In this document: in pieces, positions 1 through 6,875 of the stretch | How the letters are laid out: each line of letters starts with the position of its first letter | How positions within the stretch are numbered: position 1 is the stretch's first letter | Assembly: GCA_027040585.1 (NCBI GenBank) | Contig: JALULU010000424.1 | Location: 1-19,298 of the forward strand | Reading direction: 5' to 3' | DNA: 19,298 nt | Source of the DNA: Acidobacteriota bacterium | Lineage (GTDB): Bacteria > Acidobacteriota > JAAYUB01 > JAMOQF01 | Notes under the pieces: generated by a model | Told to the model about the DNA's origin: nothing | Databases searched by the model: none | Seen by the model: only the letters and a program-made list of their open reading frames with translations | Program-made: the position numbers and the translations under genes

Positions 1-1398
1 TAATTCTTCACCAGATGGTGGATCTACAATGTTTGGGCCCTTATAAAGTTCTATTTTTTCACCTTCAAAGGCTGGTGGAATTATCCTTGAATCATCAATT
101 ACAAAATTTTCTGGAATGTCAACTTTAAGGTGACTTAATCCAAACAACTTTTCAAGATCTCTTGGATCTGTTATTTTACCTGTGAGTGCACATGCTGCAG
201 CTGTTTCAGGGCTAACTAAATAAATTTTTGCAGTCTTAGTTCCACTTCTTCCAAAAAAGTTTCTATTGTTTGTTCTTATGGAAATGGCGTTATTTCTTGG
301 CGCCTGACCTGCTCCTATACAGAATCCACAACAGGGCTCAAAATATCTGGCACCAGCAGAGATAATTTTTGAAAGGTCACCTTCATCTGCAAGCATTCTT
401 GCCACCTGTTTTGAACCAGAGATATATACAAAGTCTATGTTAGGATTTACTACTTTGCCATCTAAAATACTTGCCACAATTTTTCCATCCTTGTAAGATG
501 AATTTGTACAACTACCAACGCATACCTGATCGATTTCAAGTCCTTCAATATCTCTAATTCTTACAACATTATCTGGAGAATGTGGTTGTGCAACCATTGG
601 TTCCAGTTCACTTAAATTGATTTCAATTACCCTGTCAAATTTTGCATCCTCATCAGCTTCTAAAGGAATCCAATCTCTTTCTCTTGCTTGTGCTTTTAGA
701 AATTTTCTTGTTGTCTCATCAGATGGAAAAACACTTGTGGTAACACCTAATTCTGCTCCCATGTTTGTGATGGTGGATCTTTCTGGAACAGATAGTGTTT
801 TTACACCATCTCCAAAGTACTCTGCTATCCAGCCTACGTTTCCTTTAGTTGTGAGAATTTGTAAAACTTTAAGGATAACATCCTTTGCTGTTACCCAGTC
901 ACTTAGTTTTCCAGTTAGTTTTATTCCTAAAATTTTTGGCCTTGGAAGATAAAAAGGTATTCCGGCCATTGCTGCCGCAACGTCAAGGCCACCTGCTCCT
1001 ATTGCTATCATACCTATTCCACCACCTGTGGGTGTGTGTGAATCTGATCCCAAAAGTGTTTTACCGGGTTTACCAAATCTTTCTAAATGAACCTGGTGGC
1101 AAATTCCATTTCCCGGTTTTGAAAGATATAAACCATATTTTTGTGCAAAAGTTTGTAGATATTTGTGGTCATCGGCATCTTCAAATCCCATTTGAATTGT
1201 TTTGTGGTCAATATAACTAACAGATACTTCTGTTTTTACCCTGTCTACTCCCATCTGCTCAAATTGTAAATCAGCCATTGTGCCTGTGGCATCCTGAGTT
1301 AATGTGTGGTCTATTTTTATTCCTATTTCATCTCCACTAAACAGGTCGCCATCAACTAAATGTTTTTTTAATATTTTTTGTGCAACTGTAAAACCCAT
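1..1398 (-). CDS. Aconitate hydratase, Aquifex-type (partial, C-terminus off the window)
   Basis: Catalyses citrate/isocitrate interconversion through a [4Fe-4S] cluster in the cytoplasm. The reading frame is open from the ATG at 1398 down to base 1 (466 codons, no stop), so roughly the last quarter, the swivel domain, is missing. The start is fixed by AAGGAGG about 5 bases upstream. Visible family marks are the N-terminal 'DQTLTQDATG'-like stretch (here DHTLTQDATG), 'GNGICHQVHLERFG', 'GSDSHTPTGGGIG', and the three cluster cysteines: Cys297 in VCVGSCTNSS and Cys357/Cys360 in CCGFCIGAG. The N-terminus resembles the short bacterial aconitases annotated as 'Aquifex type' more than LeuC, though LeuC/homoaconitase relatives share the same core. 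It is transcribed divergently from the C69 peptidase gene. Assignment to the aconitase superfamily is secure; substrate (citrate) is inferred from similarity. Confidence 0.9.
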   Translation of the reverse strand, partial: MGFTVAQKILKKHLVDGDLFSGDEIGIKIDHTLTQDATGTMADLQFEQMGVDRVKTEVSVSYIDHKTIQMGFEDADDHKYLQTFAQKYGLYLSKPGNGICHQVHLERFGKPGKTLLGSDSHTPTGGGIGMIAIGAGGLDVAAAMAGIPFYLPRPKILGIKLTGKLSDWVTAKDVILKVLQILTTKGNVGWIAEYFGDGVKTLSVPERSTITNMGAELGVTTSVFPSDETTRKFLKAQARERDWIPLEADEDAKFDRVIEINLSELEPMVAQPHSPDNVVRIRDIEGLEIDQVCVGSCTNSSYKDGKIVASILDGKVVNPNIDFVYISGSKQVARMLADEGDLSKIISAGARYFEPCCGFCIGAGQAPRNNAISIRTNNRNFFGRSGTKTAKIYLVSPETAAACALTGKITDPRDLEKLFGLSHLKVDIPENFVIDDSRIIPPAFEGEKIELYKGPNIVDPPSGEEL

Positions 1399-1431
1399 TT
1401 TTTCCTCCTTTTTTGATTTTTAATAAAGTGG

Positions 1432-1461
1432 ATTATACATTATTTAAGAAAATTTTTTTAA
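1432..1461 (-). promoter_or_regulatory. Probable promoter of the aconitase gene
   Basis: On the minus strand there is a perfect TATAAT at 1437-1432 and a weak -35 (TTAAAA, 1461-1456) 18 bases upstream. It lies about 34 bases before the aconitase start codon, leaving a short leader that carries the AAGGAGG site. The -10 is convincing; the -35 is poor in this very AT-rich spacer. Confidence 0.45.
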
Positions 1462-1527
1462 ATTTTTTAAGAAGTTTTTCAAACAGATTTAATAAATAAA
1501 TGAATGAAAAAAATTTTGAAGTTAATC

Positions 1528-1533
1528 TATAAT
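1528..1533 (+). promoter_or_regulatory. Possible -10 element for the C69 peptidase gene
   Basis: A TATAAT occurs 69 bases before the peptidase start. No good -35 sits 16-18 bases upstream (only TGAAAA at 1505-1510), and the region is nearly all A/T, so this could be chance. Confidence 0.25.
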
Positions 1534-1602
1534 TGAATTTAAACATTAATGAAAATTTTTCGTAATAATATTATCTAAGACTAAAATTTTGGAGGGCCTT
1601 TT

Positions 1603-3210
1603 ATGGTGAGAAAACTCTTTTTAATTACTTTTTTTTCTATTTTTTTGTTTTATATGGTTTTTGGTTGTACATCAATTGTTGTTACAAAATCTGCTACAAT
1701 TGATGGTTCTGTAATCAATTCATATAATTGTGATGGGGAATATTTACACCATTTTGGTATAATACCAGCTGCTGACCATAAGGATGGGGAAACTGTTGAG
1801 ATAAAATCCTTTGATGGTACAGTAACTAAAATTCCTCAAGTTAAACACACCTATAAAGTAGTAGACTTGATGAATGAAAATCAGGTGGCAATTTCAGAAA
1901 CAACCTTTGAAGGGAGGAAAGAGCTTGTAAATCCTGATGGGCTCTTTTACTATTGGACTCTGATGAGACTTGCGTTGGAGCGTTCTAAAACTGCAAGGGA
2001 GGCCATAAAAGTCATAACATCTCTTGCCAATAAATATGGTTATAAAAGTTCTGGTGAGACATTTTCAATAACAGATAAAAATGAAGCCTGGATTCTTGAA
2101 GTTATAGGTAAGGGGAAGGGGGAAAAAGGAATTATCTGGGTGGCGGTAAAAGTACCTGAAGGTGAGATGGTTGTCCATTCAAATAGTGCTATTATAGGAT
2201 CTTTTCCAATGAATAATCCAGATGTAGCTATGTACAGTCCTGATGTAGTAGATTTTGCGATAAAAAAAGGGTATTACAACCCTAAAAGTAAAAAATCTTT
2301 CAGTTTTAGAGATGCTTATGACCCCTGTGATTTAGCAAAATTAAGATATACAGAATTAAGAAGATGGAGTGTTTATAGAAGAGTTGCCCCTTCAAAAAAA
2401 TTTTCACCAGATTTTGCCCTTGGTAAAAGTAAAAATCCATATCCCTTTTCCATTAAACCGGATTATAAGCTTTCGGTTAAAAAAGTTATTTCTCTTTTAA
2501 GGGATCACTATGAAGGTACACCTTTTGATATGAATGTTGGACTATCTGCTGGTCCGTTTTCCTGTCCATATAGATGGCGTCCAATTAGTTGGGTTGTGGA
2601 TGGAAAAGAATATGTATGGCAAAGGCCCATTTCTACACAACAGACTTCATTTACATTTGTTTCACAGTCCAGGGCCGACTTGCCTGATCCAATTGGTGGG
2701 GTTTACTGGTTTGGATTTGATGACACTTATTTAACGTGTTATATTCCCATATATTGTTCAGTGAGTTATTTTCCAAAGGAATATCAGGTAGGTTCTCTTT
2801 CTTCTTTTTCCTATGATTCTGCATGGTGGGTATTTAATCTTGTTTCAAATCTTTGCTATGCAAGATATTCTGATAGAATTAAGGATGTTCAAAAATTACA
2901 GAGTCAACTTGAAGGAAATTTTTTCAAAATGCAGCCTTACATAGAAAAAACAGCCCTTATGATGTATAAGGATGGAAAGAAAAATCTTTTAAATACTTAT
3001 CTTTCTGATTACAGTTATGAGTGTGGTAAAAAGGTATATGAAAAATGGGTGTGGTTATCAAAGTATCTCATAACAAAATATAACGATGGGTATGTTCAGG
3101 ATGAAAATGGAAGACCACATGCAAAAGGATATTCACAACAATGGCTTAGAAAAGTAATTAAAGATGAAGGAAAGAGATTATTTTTAAAAAAGGAAGATAG
3201 TAAAAAATGA
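1603..3210 (+). CDS. Secreted C69-family dipeptidase (Ntn hydrolase)
   Basis: Family C69 enzymes (dipeptidase A, acid aminopeptidases) are N-terminal-nucleophile hydrolases that release amino acids from small peptides. Residues 1-21 form a signal peptide (MVRKL, then a hydrophobic run rich in F, I and L, ending MVFG). Cys22 starts the mature protein as CTSIVVTKSATIDGS, matching the family's mature N-terminus 'C-T-(x)-(I/V)-(x)-V-(x)4-(x)-DGS', where that Cys is the catalytic nucleophile. The later stretch 'SETTFEGRKEL' and 'EAWILEVIGKGKG' also fit the family core. Length (535) is normal. The start is an ATG 7 bases after GGAGG. It is a stand-alone gene, convergent with the aspartyl-protease-like gene, and probably works in the periplasm or outside the cell on peptides. 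Confidence 0.88.
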   Translation: MVRKLFLITFFSIFLFYMVFGCTSIVVTKSATIDGSVINSYNCDGEYLHHFGIIPAADHKDGETVEIKSFDGTVTKIPQVKHTYKVVDLMNENQVAISETTFEGRKELVNPDGLFYYWTLMRLALERSKTAREAIKVITSLANKYGYKSSGETFSITDKNEAWILEVIGKGKGEKGIIWVAVKVPEGEMVVHSNSAIIGSFPMNNPDVAMYSPDVVDFAIKKGYYNPKSKKSFSFRDAYDPCDLAKLRYTELRRWSVYRRVAPSKKFSPDFALGKSKNPYPFSIKPDYKLSVKKVISLLRDHYEGTPFDMNVGLSAGPFSCPYRWRPISWVVDGKEYVWQRPISTQQTSFTFVSQSRADLPDPIGGVYWFGFDDTYLTCYIPIYCSVSYFPKEYQVGSLSSFSYDSAWWVFNLVSNLCYARYSDRIKDVQKLQSQLEGNFFKMQPYIEKTALMMYKDGKKNLLNTYLSDYSYECGKKVYEKWVWLSKYLITKYNDGYVQDENGRPHAKGYSQQWLRKVIKDEGKRLFLKKEDSKK

Positions 3211-3234
3211 GAATGGGGAAATTTCCCCTTCTCA
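3208..3234. terminator. Shared bidirectional terminator between convergent genes
   Basis: An inverted repeat TGAGAA-t-GGGGAAA / TTTCCCCTTCTCA forms a strong stem with one bulged T. Read on the minus strand it is followed by TTTTTT, a standard intrinsic terminator for the aspartyl-protease-like gene; read on the plus strand the T-tract is weak. The stem begins in the stop codon of the C69 gene (3208-3210) and ends just beside the stop codon of the opposing gene (3235-3237). Confidence 0.75.
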
Positions 3235-5013
3235 TCATTTCTGGAATGGATATTTTACGTTAAGTTTTATTTTTGTTTTTGTTCCATTTCTCAATAAATC
3301 AAAGGAGAAATTTAAATCATTATATGTAAACATAGAGCTGAAAAATTTTTCGAATGATATAGTTTTTAGAGTATCCACACCATTTACACTTGTGATTAAG
3401 TCTCCAACTTCAATTCCAGATCTGTCAGATAGTGAATTTCTTATTACTTTATCCACATAGAAACCATTAGCCGTTCTAATTAAAAAGAGCCCGGAATAGT
3501 TAAATGGAAGTGGAGAGTTATAAATTTTACTTTTTTCAAAATAAACTTCATTTTTGATATAATCTACTGTTATGTTAAACTTATTTATAGCAGATATTCC
3601 CATTACCATTGTAACATTTTCAGGCAGATTATAAATAGAATTAAAATTATCAATGGTTGAACAAACTGGTGCAGAAAAGGTGTAATTTCCTATTTTAAAA
3701 TCTGGGGCAATAATTCTTTTTATTGGTATTCCATAATCATTCCCCATTGTAAATGTATTCATAATTAACTGTTTTGGCATTATAAAATTATCTTTAAATC
3801 TAAATGTATCCAATGTGAAAGGATCTATTGAAAATAGAGAATCTCCATTTTCTGTACTATATTTTACAAACACCCTTCCCAAATTATTTTCAAAAGAAAA
3901 TTTCTCTCCTTTTGTAGGTATCATATTTTTAGAAACATAAAGATAATTGTCATCGGTGCTTATTTTTATAATTGAACCTTGAAAAAAGTCTGCTCCCAAT
4001 ATGCCATGTATTGGATATTGAATATTGGTACACAATTGTGTTAAATCGGCTGTATGTAAAACAAAGTTGGTCCTTGAAATGTTTGTGATTGAGAATTTAG
4101 TTGCAATGGTAAATCCTAAAGACTTTATGGGGTAGTGGAAATTAAAGTTCATATTTCCTTTTTCAAATAGTCCAAGTTGTTTGGCCACATTTTTATCAAT
4201 AATTGTATAGGGAGAATCTAAATCAAGTAAAAAAGTAAGTGGAACAGAATTGTTAATTATGCAATCTACTTTTATATATTTGAAAACTGTATCGTAGGGA
4301 ATTGGTATTATCTTAATATCTTTGGGAAAATTTGGATGATTAACTGTTAAAACAAAATAGTTCATATCCAGTTTATTGTTCATTGTTATGTCTTGTATAT
4401 TTATTTTAAAGGGGTTGGTGGATTTTGAATCTATTTCAGATGGTAAATATAAACTTCCAAATTTCCTGTAATTGGAGAAAATTAGGTTAAAAGTTTTATT
4501 GTGAATAGGATCTTCTAAAATTGCACCTTTTAAAAGGTATGTTTTTTCGTCGATTATTAATTCTACATTTGTTGAATCATCGAAAGATAAATTTACATGA
4601 AAATTACCATTTAATTCCTTTCCGCTTATTGTTTTATATTTACCTTTAAGATATTCAAACCCCAATGTGTGGAAATATGTATTACACAGAGAATCTATCT
4701 CAGGAGTATCGGTAAAAATATTATTTCCATCAAAGTAGTAATTTTTTTTTCTATTCTTGAGAAATGTTTCTTTAAAAATATTAAAAGATTTTTGGAAAAG
4801 AAATTTAGAGGAAAAGTCTGAAATAATTGTACAATTGCCAGTCATTCCATATTGTGTTATAGTACCACTTATAAAAATATTTTTTAAATTTGAGGGGTTT
4901 TCTCCATTTAAGAGTGTGTTAATATTTTTTTCTAAAATTCTTTGCGGGGTAATTGAAAATATTAGTGAAAAAAAGAACAGAAAGATAAAAGGTAAAAATA
5001 CTTTCTTCTTCAT
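3235..5013 (-). CDS. Secreted retropepsin-like aspartyl protease-fold protein with C-terminal PDZ domain
   Basis: A 592-residue exported protein. Residues 1-20 (MKKK plus a Phe-rich hydrophobic run) are a signal peptide. Residues about 25-215 look like the LolA-like beta-rich region seen in related proteins. Two retropepsin-like lobes follow: lobe 1 about 245-365 with the flap-side motif HGILGADFF (336-344), lobe 2 about 380-495 with the matching VMGISAINKF (about 470-479) and ITVDYIKNEVYF. A PDZ domain occupies about 506-592 (NSLSDRSGIEVGDLITSVNG). Lobe 1 has DLDS (264-267) where DTG(A/S) is expected, and lobe 2 has DPF near 397, so catalysis is doubtful. I place the start at 5013, not at the in-frame ATG at 5043: GAGGAATG precedes 5013 at good spacing, and the upstream ATG overlaps the -10 box. 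The family call is good; function is unknown. Confidence 0.78.
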   Translation of the reverse strand: MKKKVFLPFIFLFFFSLIFSITPQRILEKNINTLLNGENPSNLKNIFISGTITQYGMTGNCTIISDFSSKFLFQKSFNIFKETFLKNRKKNYYFDGNNIFTDTPEIDSLCNTYFHTLGFEYLKGKYKTISGKELNGNFHVNLSFDDSTNVELIIDEKTYLLKGAILEDPIHNKTFNLIFSNYRKFGSLYLPSEIDSKSTNPFKINIQDITMNNKLDMNYFVLTVNHPNFPKDIKIIPIPYDTVFKYIKVDCIINNSVPLTFLLDLDSPYTIIDKNVAKQLGLFEKGNMNFNFHYPIKSLGFTIATKFSITNISRTNFVLHTADLTQLCTNIQYPIHGILGADFFQGSIIKISTDDNYLYVSKNMIPTKGEKFSFENNLGRVFVKYSTENGDSLFSIDPFTLDTFRFKDNFIMPKQLIMNTFTMGNDYGIPIKRIIAPDFKIGNYTFSAPVCSTIDNFNSIYNLPENVTMVMGISAINKFNITVDYIKNEVYFEKSKIYNSPLPFNYSGLFLIRTANGFYVDKVIRNSLSDRSGIEVGDLITSVNGVDTLKTISFEKFFSSMFTYNDLNFSFDLLRNGTKTKIKLNVKYPFQK

Positions 5014-5042
5014 ATCACATTCCTCAATTGATTTAAAAAACA

Positions 5043-5072
5043 ATTATACCACTATATGTAAATTTTTATCAA
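5043..5072 (-). promoter_or_regulatory. Promoter of the aspartyl-protease-like/PDZ gene
   Basis: On the minus strand: -35 TTGATA (5072-5067), 18-base spacer, -10 TATAAT (5048-5043), with an extended -10 TG (TGGTATAAT). Transcription should begin near 5036, giving a leader of about 23 bases that contains the ribosome binding site for the ATG at 5013. Confidence 0.75.
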
Positions 5073-5086
5073 ATTTTTAAAAAAAA

Positions 5087-5114
5087 TTGACATAGAGAAA
5101 AAATTGAATATAAT
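5087..5114 (+). promoter_or_regulatory. Strong promoter of the rpmI-rplT cluster
   Basis: TTGACA (5087-5092), 16-base spacer, TATAAT (5109-5114): both hexamers are perfect consensus. The -35 lies only 14 bases from the -35 of the divergent minus-strand promoter, so the two polymerases probably interfere. Expected start of transcription is about 5120. Confidence 0.85.
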
Positions 5115-5120
5115 TCTACT

Positions 5121-5160
5121 TTGCCTGAAATCAGAGCAGGCTTAAGTCCCGTTAAGTAAA
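5121..5160 (+). promoter_or_regulatory. Candidate ribosomal-protein (L20-type) leader of rpmI-rplT
   Basis: The roughly 60-base mRNA leader carries two small adjoining stem-loops: GCCTG (5123-5127) with CAGGC (5137-5141), and CTTAA (5141-5145) with TTAAG (5152-5156). Between and within them is CTTAAGTCCC followed by GTTAAGT. From memory this resembles the conserved 23S rRNA segment CTAAGGTCCC ... GGTTAAGTG near the L20-binding helices 40/41. L20 is known in other bacteria to repress this operon by binding an mRNA mimic of its rRNA site. The function here is inferred; the sequence and pairings are observed. Confidence 0.4.
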
Positions 5161-5180
5161 TTTTTTTAAGGAGATGAAAA

Positions 5181-5375
5181 GTGGGTAAATTAAAGACAAA
5201 AAGATCAGCTGCCAAGAGGTTTAAACTGACTGGTAGTGGTAAAGTTTCAAGAAATAGAAATTATAAAAGCCACATTCTTACGAAAAAGAGCAGAAAGAGG
5301 AAAAGAAATTTAGCTAAAAAAGTTTTGGTTTCAAAAGCCGATTTGAAAAACGTTAAAGATATGCTTTTAGCATGA
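5181..5375 (+). CDS. rpmI: 50S ribosomal protein L35
   Basis: 64 residues, the usual length for bL35, with the signature KLKTKRSAAKRFKLTGSGK near the N-terminus and a highly basic body (ILTKKSRKRKRNL). It starts at GTG, 7 bases after AAGGAG (5168-5173). It is the first gene after a consensus promoter. The common upstream partner infC is absent here, so L35/L20 expression is uncoupled from IF3 at this locus. rplT follows 23 bases downstream. Confidence 0.97.
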   Translation: MGKLKTKRSAAKRFKLTGSGKVSRNRNYKSHILTKKSRKRKRNLAKKVLVSKADLKNVKDMLLA

Positions 5376-5398
5376 GATTTTAAAAGGAGATTAGTGAG

Positions 5399-5749
5399 AT
5401 GCCAAGAGTTAAAAGAGGAAATAAAAAATTAAAAAGAAGGAAAAAAATTTTAAAGCTTTCTAAGGGCTACTATGGTGCCCGTCACAAATTATATAGAACG
5501 GCTAAAGAGGCTGTTGAAAGGGCTCTTGCTTATTCATATGTTGGAAGAAAGTTAAAAAAGAGAGACTTTAGAAGATTATGGATAATAAGAATTAATGCGG
5601 CGGCAAGAGAACATGGAATGAGTTATAGTAAGTTTATTGGTGGATTAAAGAGGGCAGGTGTTGAATTAAATAGAAAGGTGCTTGCCGATATAGCAGTTAG
5701 GGATCCAAAGGGCTTTGAAAAGTTAGTTAATATAGCAAAAGAATCTTAA
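5399..5749 (+). CDS. rplT: 50S ribosomal protein L20
   Basis: 116 residues, typical for bL20, an early assembly protein that binds 23S rRNA helices 40/41 and often represses its own operon. MPRVKRGNKKLKRRKKILKL and GYYGARHKLYRTAKEAVERA at the N-terminus and RRLWIIRINAAAREHGMSYS in the middle are diagnostic. AGGAG (5385-5389) precedes the ATG. A terminator-like hairpin follows before pheS. Confidence 0.98.
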   Translation: MPRVKRGNKKLKRRKKILKLSKGYYGARHKLYRTAKEAVERALAYSYVGRKLKKRDFRRLWIIRINAAAREHGMSYSKFIGGLKRAGVELNRKVLADIAVRDPKGFEKLVNIAKES

Positions 5750-5771
5750 AATTTTTTTCTTACTTTAATTT

Positions 5772-5818
5772 TACCGGTTGTGGCGGGTCTATCTACTTAC
5801 TGCAACCGGTATTTTTTT
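5772..5818 (+). terminator. Terminator or attenuator between rplT and pheS
   Basis: A 9-bp perfect stem TACCGGTTG (5772-5780) / CAACCGGTA (5803-5811) with a 22-base loop is followed at once by TTTTTTT (5812-5818). This is an intrinsic-terminator layout lying only 14 bases before the pheS start. I see no obvious promoter between it and pheS, so it is either partial (read-through into pheST) or a regulated attenuator. No Phe-rich leader peptide or T-box is visible. Confidence 0.7.
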
Positions 5819-5832
5819 ATCAGGTGACAAAT

Positions 5833-6861
5833 ATGAGACCAGATTTTGAAGATATTTTAATTAATTTTAAAAAAGATGTTGAGGGGGTTAAAGATATAAA
5901 GTCTTTCAAAGAGTTGAGGGACAAATATCTTTCAAAAGAAAAAGGTATTATTCCCAATTTAATGAAAAAAATTAAGCAAATTCCAAGGGAAGAAAAACCT
6001 GAATATGGAAAGGATGTGAATTTACTGAAGGGGCAAATTACAAATTTTCTAAATGATTTAGAGAAAAAGATTGAATTAGTGGAATTAGAGAGGAAGTCTC
6101 AAAGTGAAAGAATAGATATATCCCTTCCCGGAATAGATTTCTTTGTTGGTTCGTTTCACCCTGTTAAAATAGTTGAAAAAGAAATATGTAATATTTTTGA
6201 AAGGATGGGATATTTTATAGCAGAAGGGCCAGAGGTTGAAAATGATTTTAATAATTTTGAAGCCTTAAATTTTCCTGATGATCATCCTGCAAGGGATGCT
6301 CAAGACACATTTTTTGTTAGTGAAGATAGATATTACCTTTTGAGAACTCATACCTCTCCTGTACAGATAAGGACTATGAAAAGATATGGGGCACCAATTA
6401 AAATAATAGCTCCGGGTAAAGTTTTCAGGAGGGATACTCCTGATCCAACACATTCTCCAATATTTCATCAGATTGAAGGTCTTGTTGTAGACAAGAATAT
6501 AACAATGGCTGATCTCAAGGGTACACTTGAAAAATTTGCAAGGGAATGTTTCTCAGCAGACACAAAAATAAGATTAAGACCGAGTTTTTTTCCTTTTGTT
6601 GAGCCAGGGGCTGAAGTTGATATAAGTTGTATTTTTTGTAAAGGGAAAGGGTGTAGAATTTGTAAAAACAGTGGTTGGATTGAGATTTTAGGTGCAGGTA
6701 TGGTGCACCCAGCTGTTTTTGAGAAGTGTGGTATAGATTCTGAAAAATATAGTGGATTTGCCTTTGGACTTGGTGTTGATAGAATTACAATTTTGAAATA
6801 TGGTATACCAGATATAAGACTCTTTTTTGAAAATGATGTTAGATTTCTGGAACAGTTTTAA
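5833..6861 (+). CDS. pheS: Phenylalanyl-tRNA synthetase alpha subunit
   Basis: Catalytic subunit of the alpha2beta2 class II enzyme that charges tRNA-Phe. 342 residues, normal length. After an N-terminal coiled-coil arm (about 1-85) come class II motif 1 (GSFHPVKIVEKEICNIFERM), motif 2 (VFRRDTPDPTHSPIFHQIEG, from residue 197) and motif 3 (GFAFGLGVDRI, about 309-319). A Cys4 cluster, Cys266, Cys269, Cys274 and Cys277 (CIFCKGKGCRIC), could hold zinc; this insertion is common in PheS of many bacteria. I chose the ATG at 5833, which is 5 bases after AGGTGA, over the in-frame GTG at 5824 that overlaps that site. pheT follows 14 bases downstream. Confidence 0.97.
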   Translation: MRPDFEDILINFKKDVEGVKDIKSFKELRDKYLSKEKGIIPNLMKKIKQIPREEKPEYGKDVNLLKGQITNFLNDLEKKIELVELERKSQSERIDISLPGIDFFVGSFHPVKIVEKEICNIFERMGYFIAEGPEVENDFNNFEALNFPDDHPARDAQDTFFVSEDRYYLLRTHTSPVQIRTMKRYGAPIKIIAPGKVFRRDTPDPTHSPIFHQIEGLVVDKNITMADLKGTLEKFARECFSADTKIRLRPSFFPFVEPGAEVDISCIFCKGKGCRICKNSGWIEILGAGMVHPAVFEKCGIDSEKYSGFAFGLGVDRITILKYGIPDIRLFFENDVRFLEQF

Positions 6862-6875
6862 AAAGAGAAGGTATT

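Noticed and set aside
617..1220. Two plus-strand open frames of 111 codons each
   Set aside because: They lie antisense to the aconitase gene, which has clear family motifs and a good ribosome binding site.
5062..5082. A 21-base AT-rich string identical to one near 16671-16691
   Set aside because: Almost pure A/T; the second copy is the coding end of kdsB. Chance similarity is the simplest explanation.
5174..5188. Four-codon mini-frame ATG AAA AGT GGG TAA overlapping the rpmI GTG start
   Set aside because: The ATG directly abuts AAGGAG with no spacing, so it is very unlikely to be translated.
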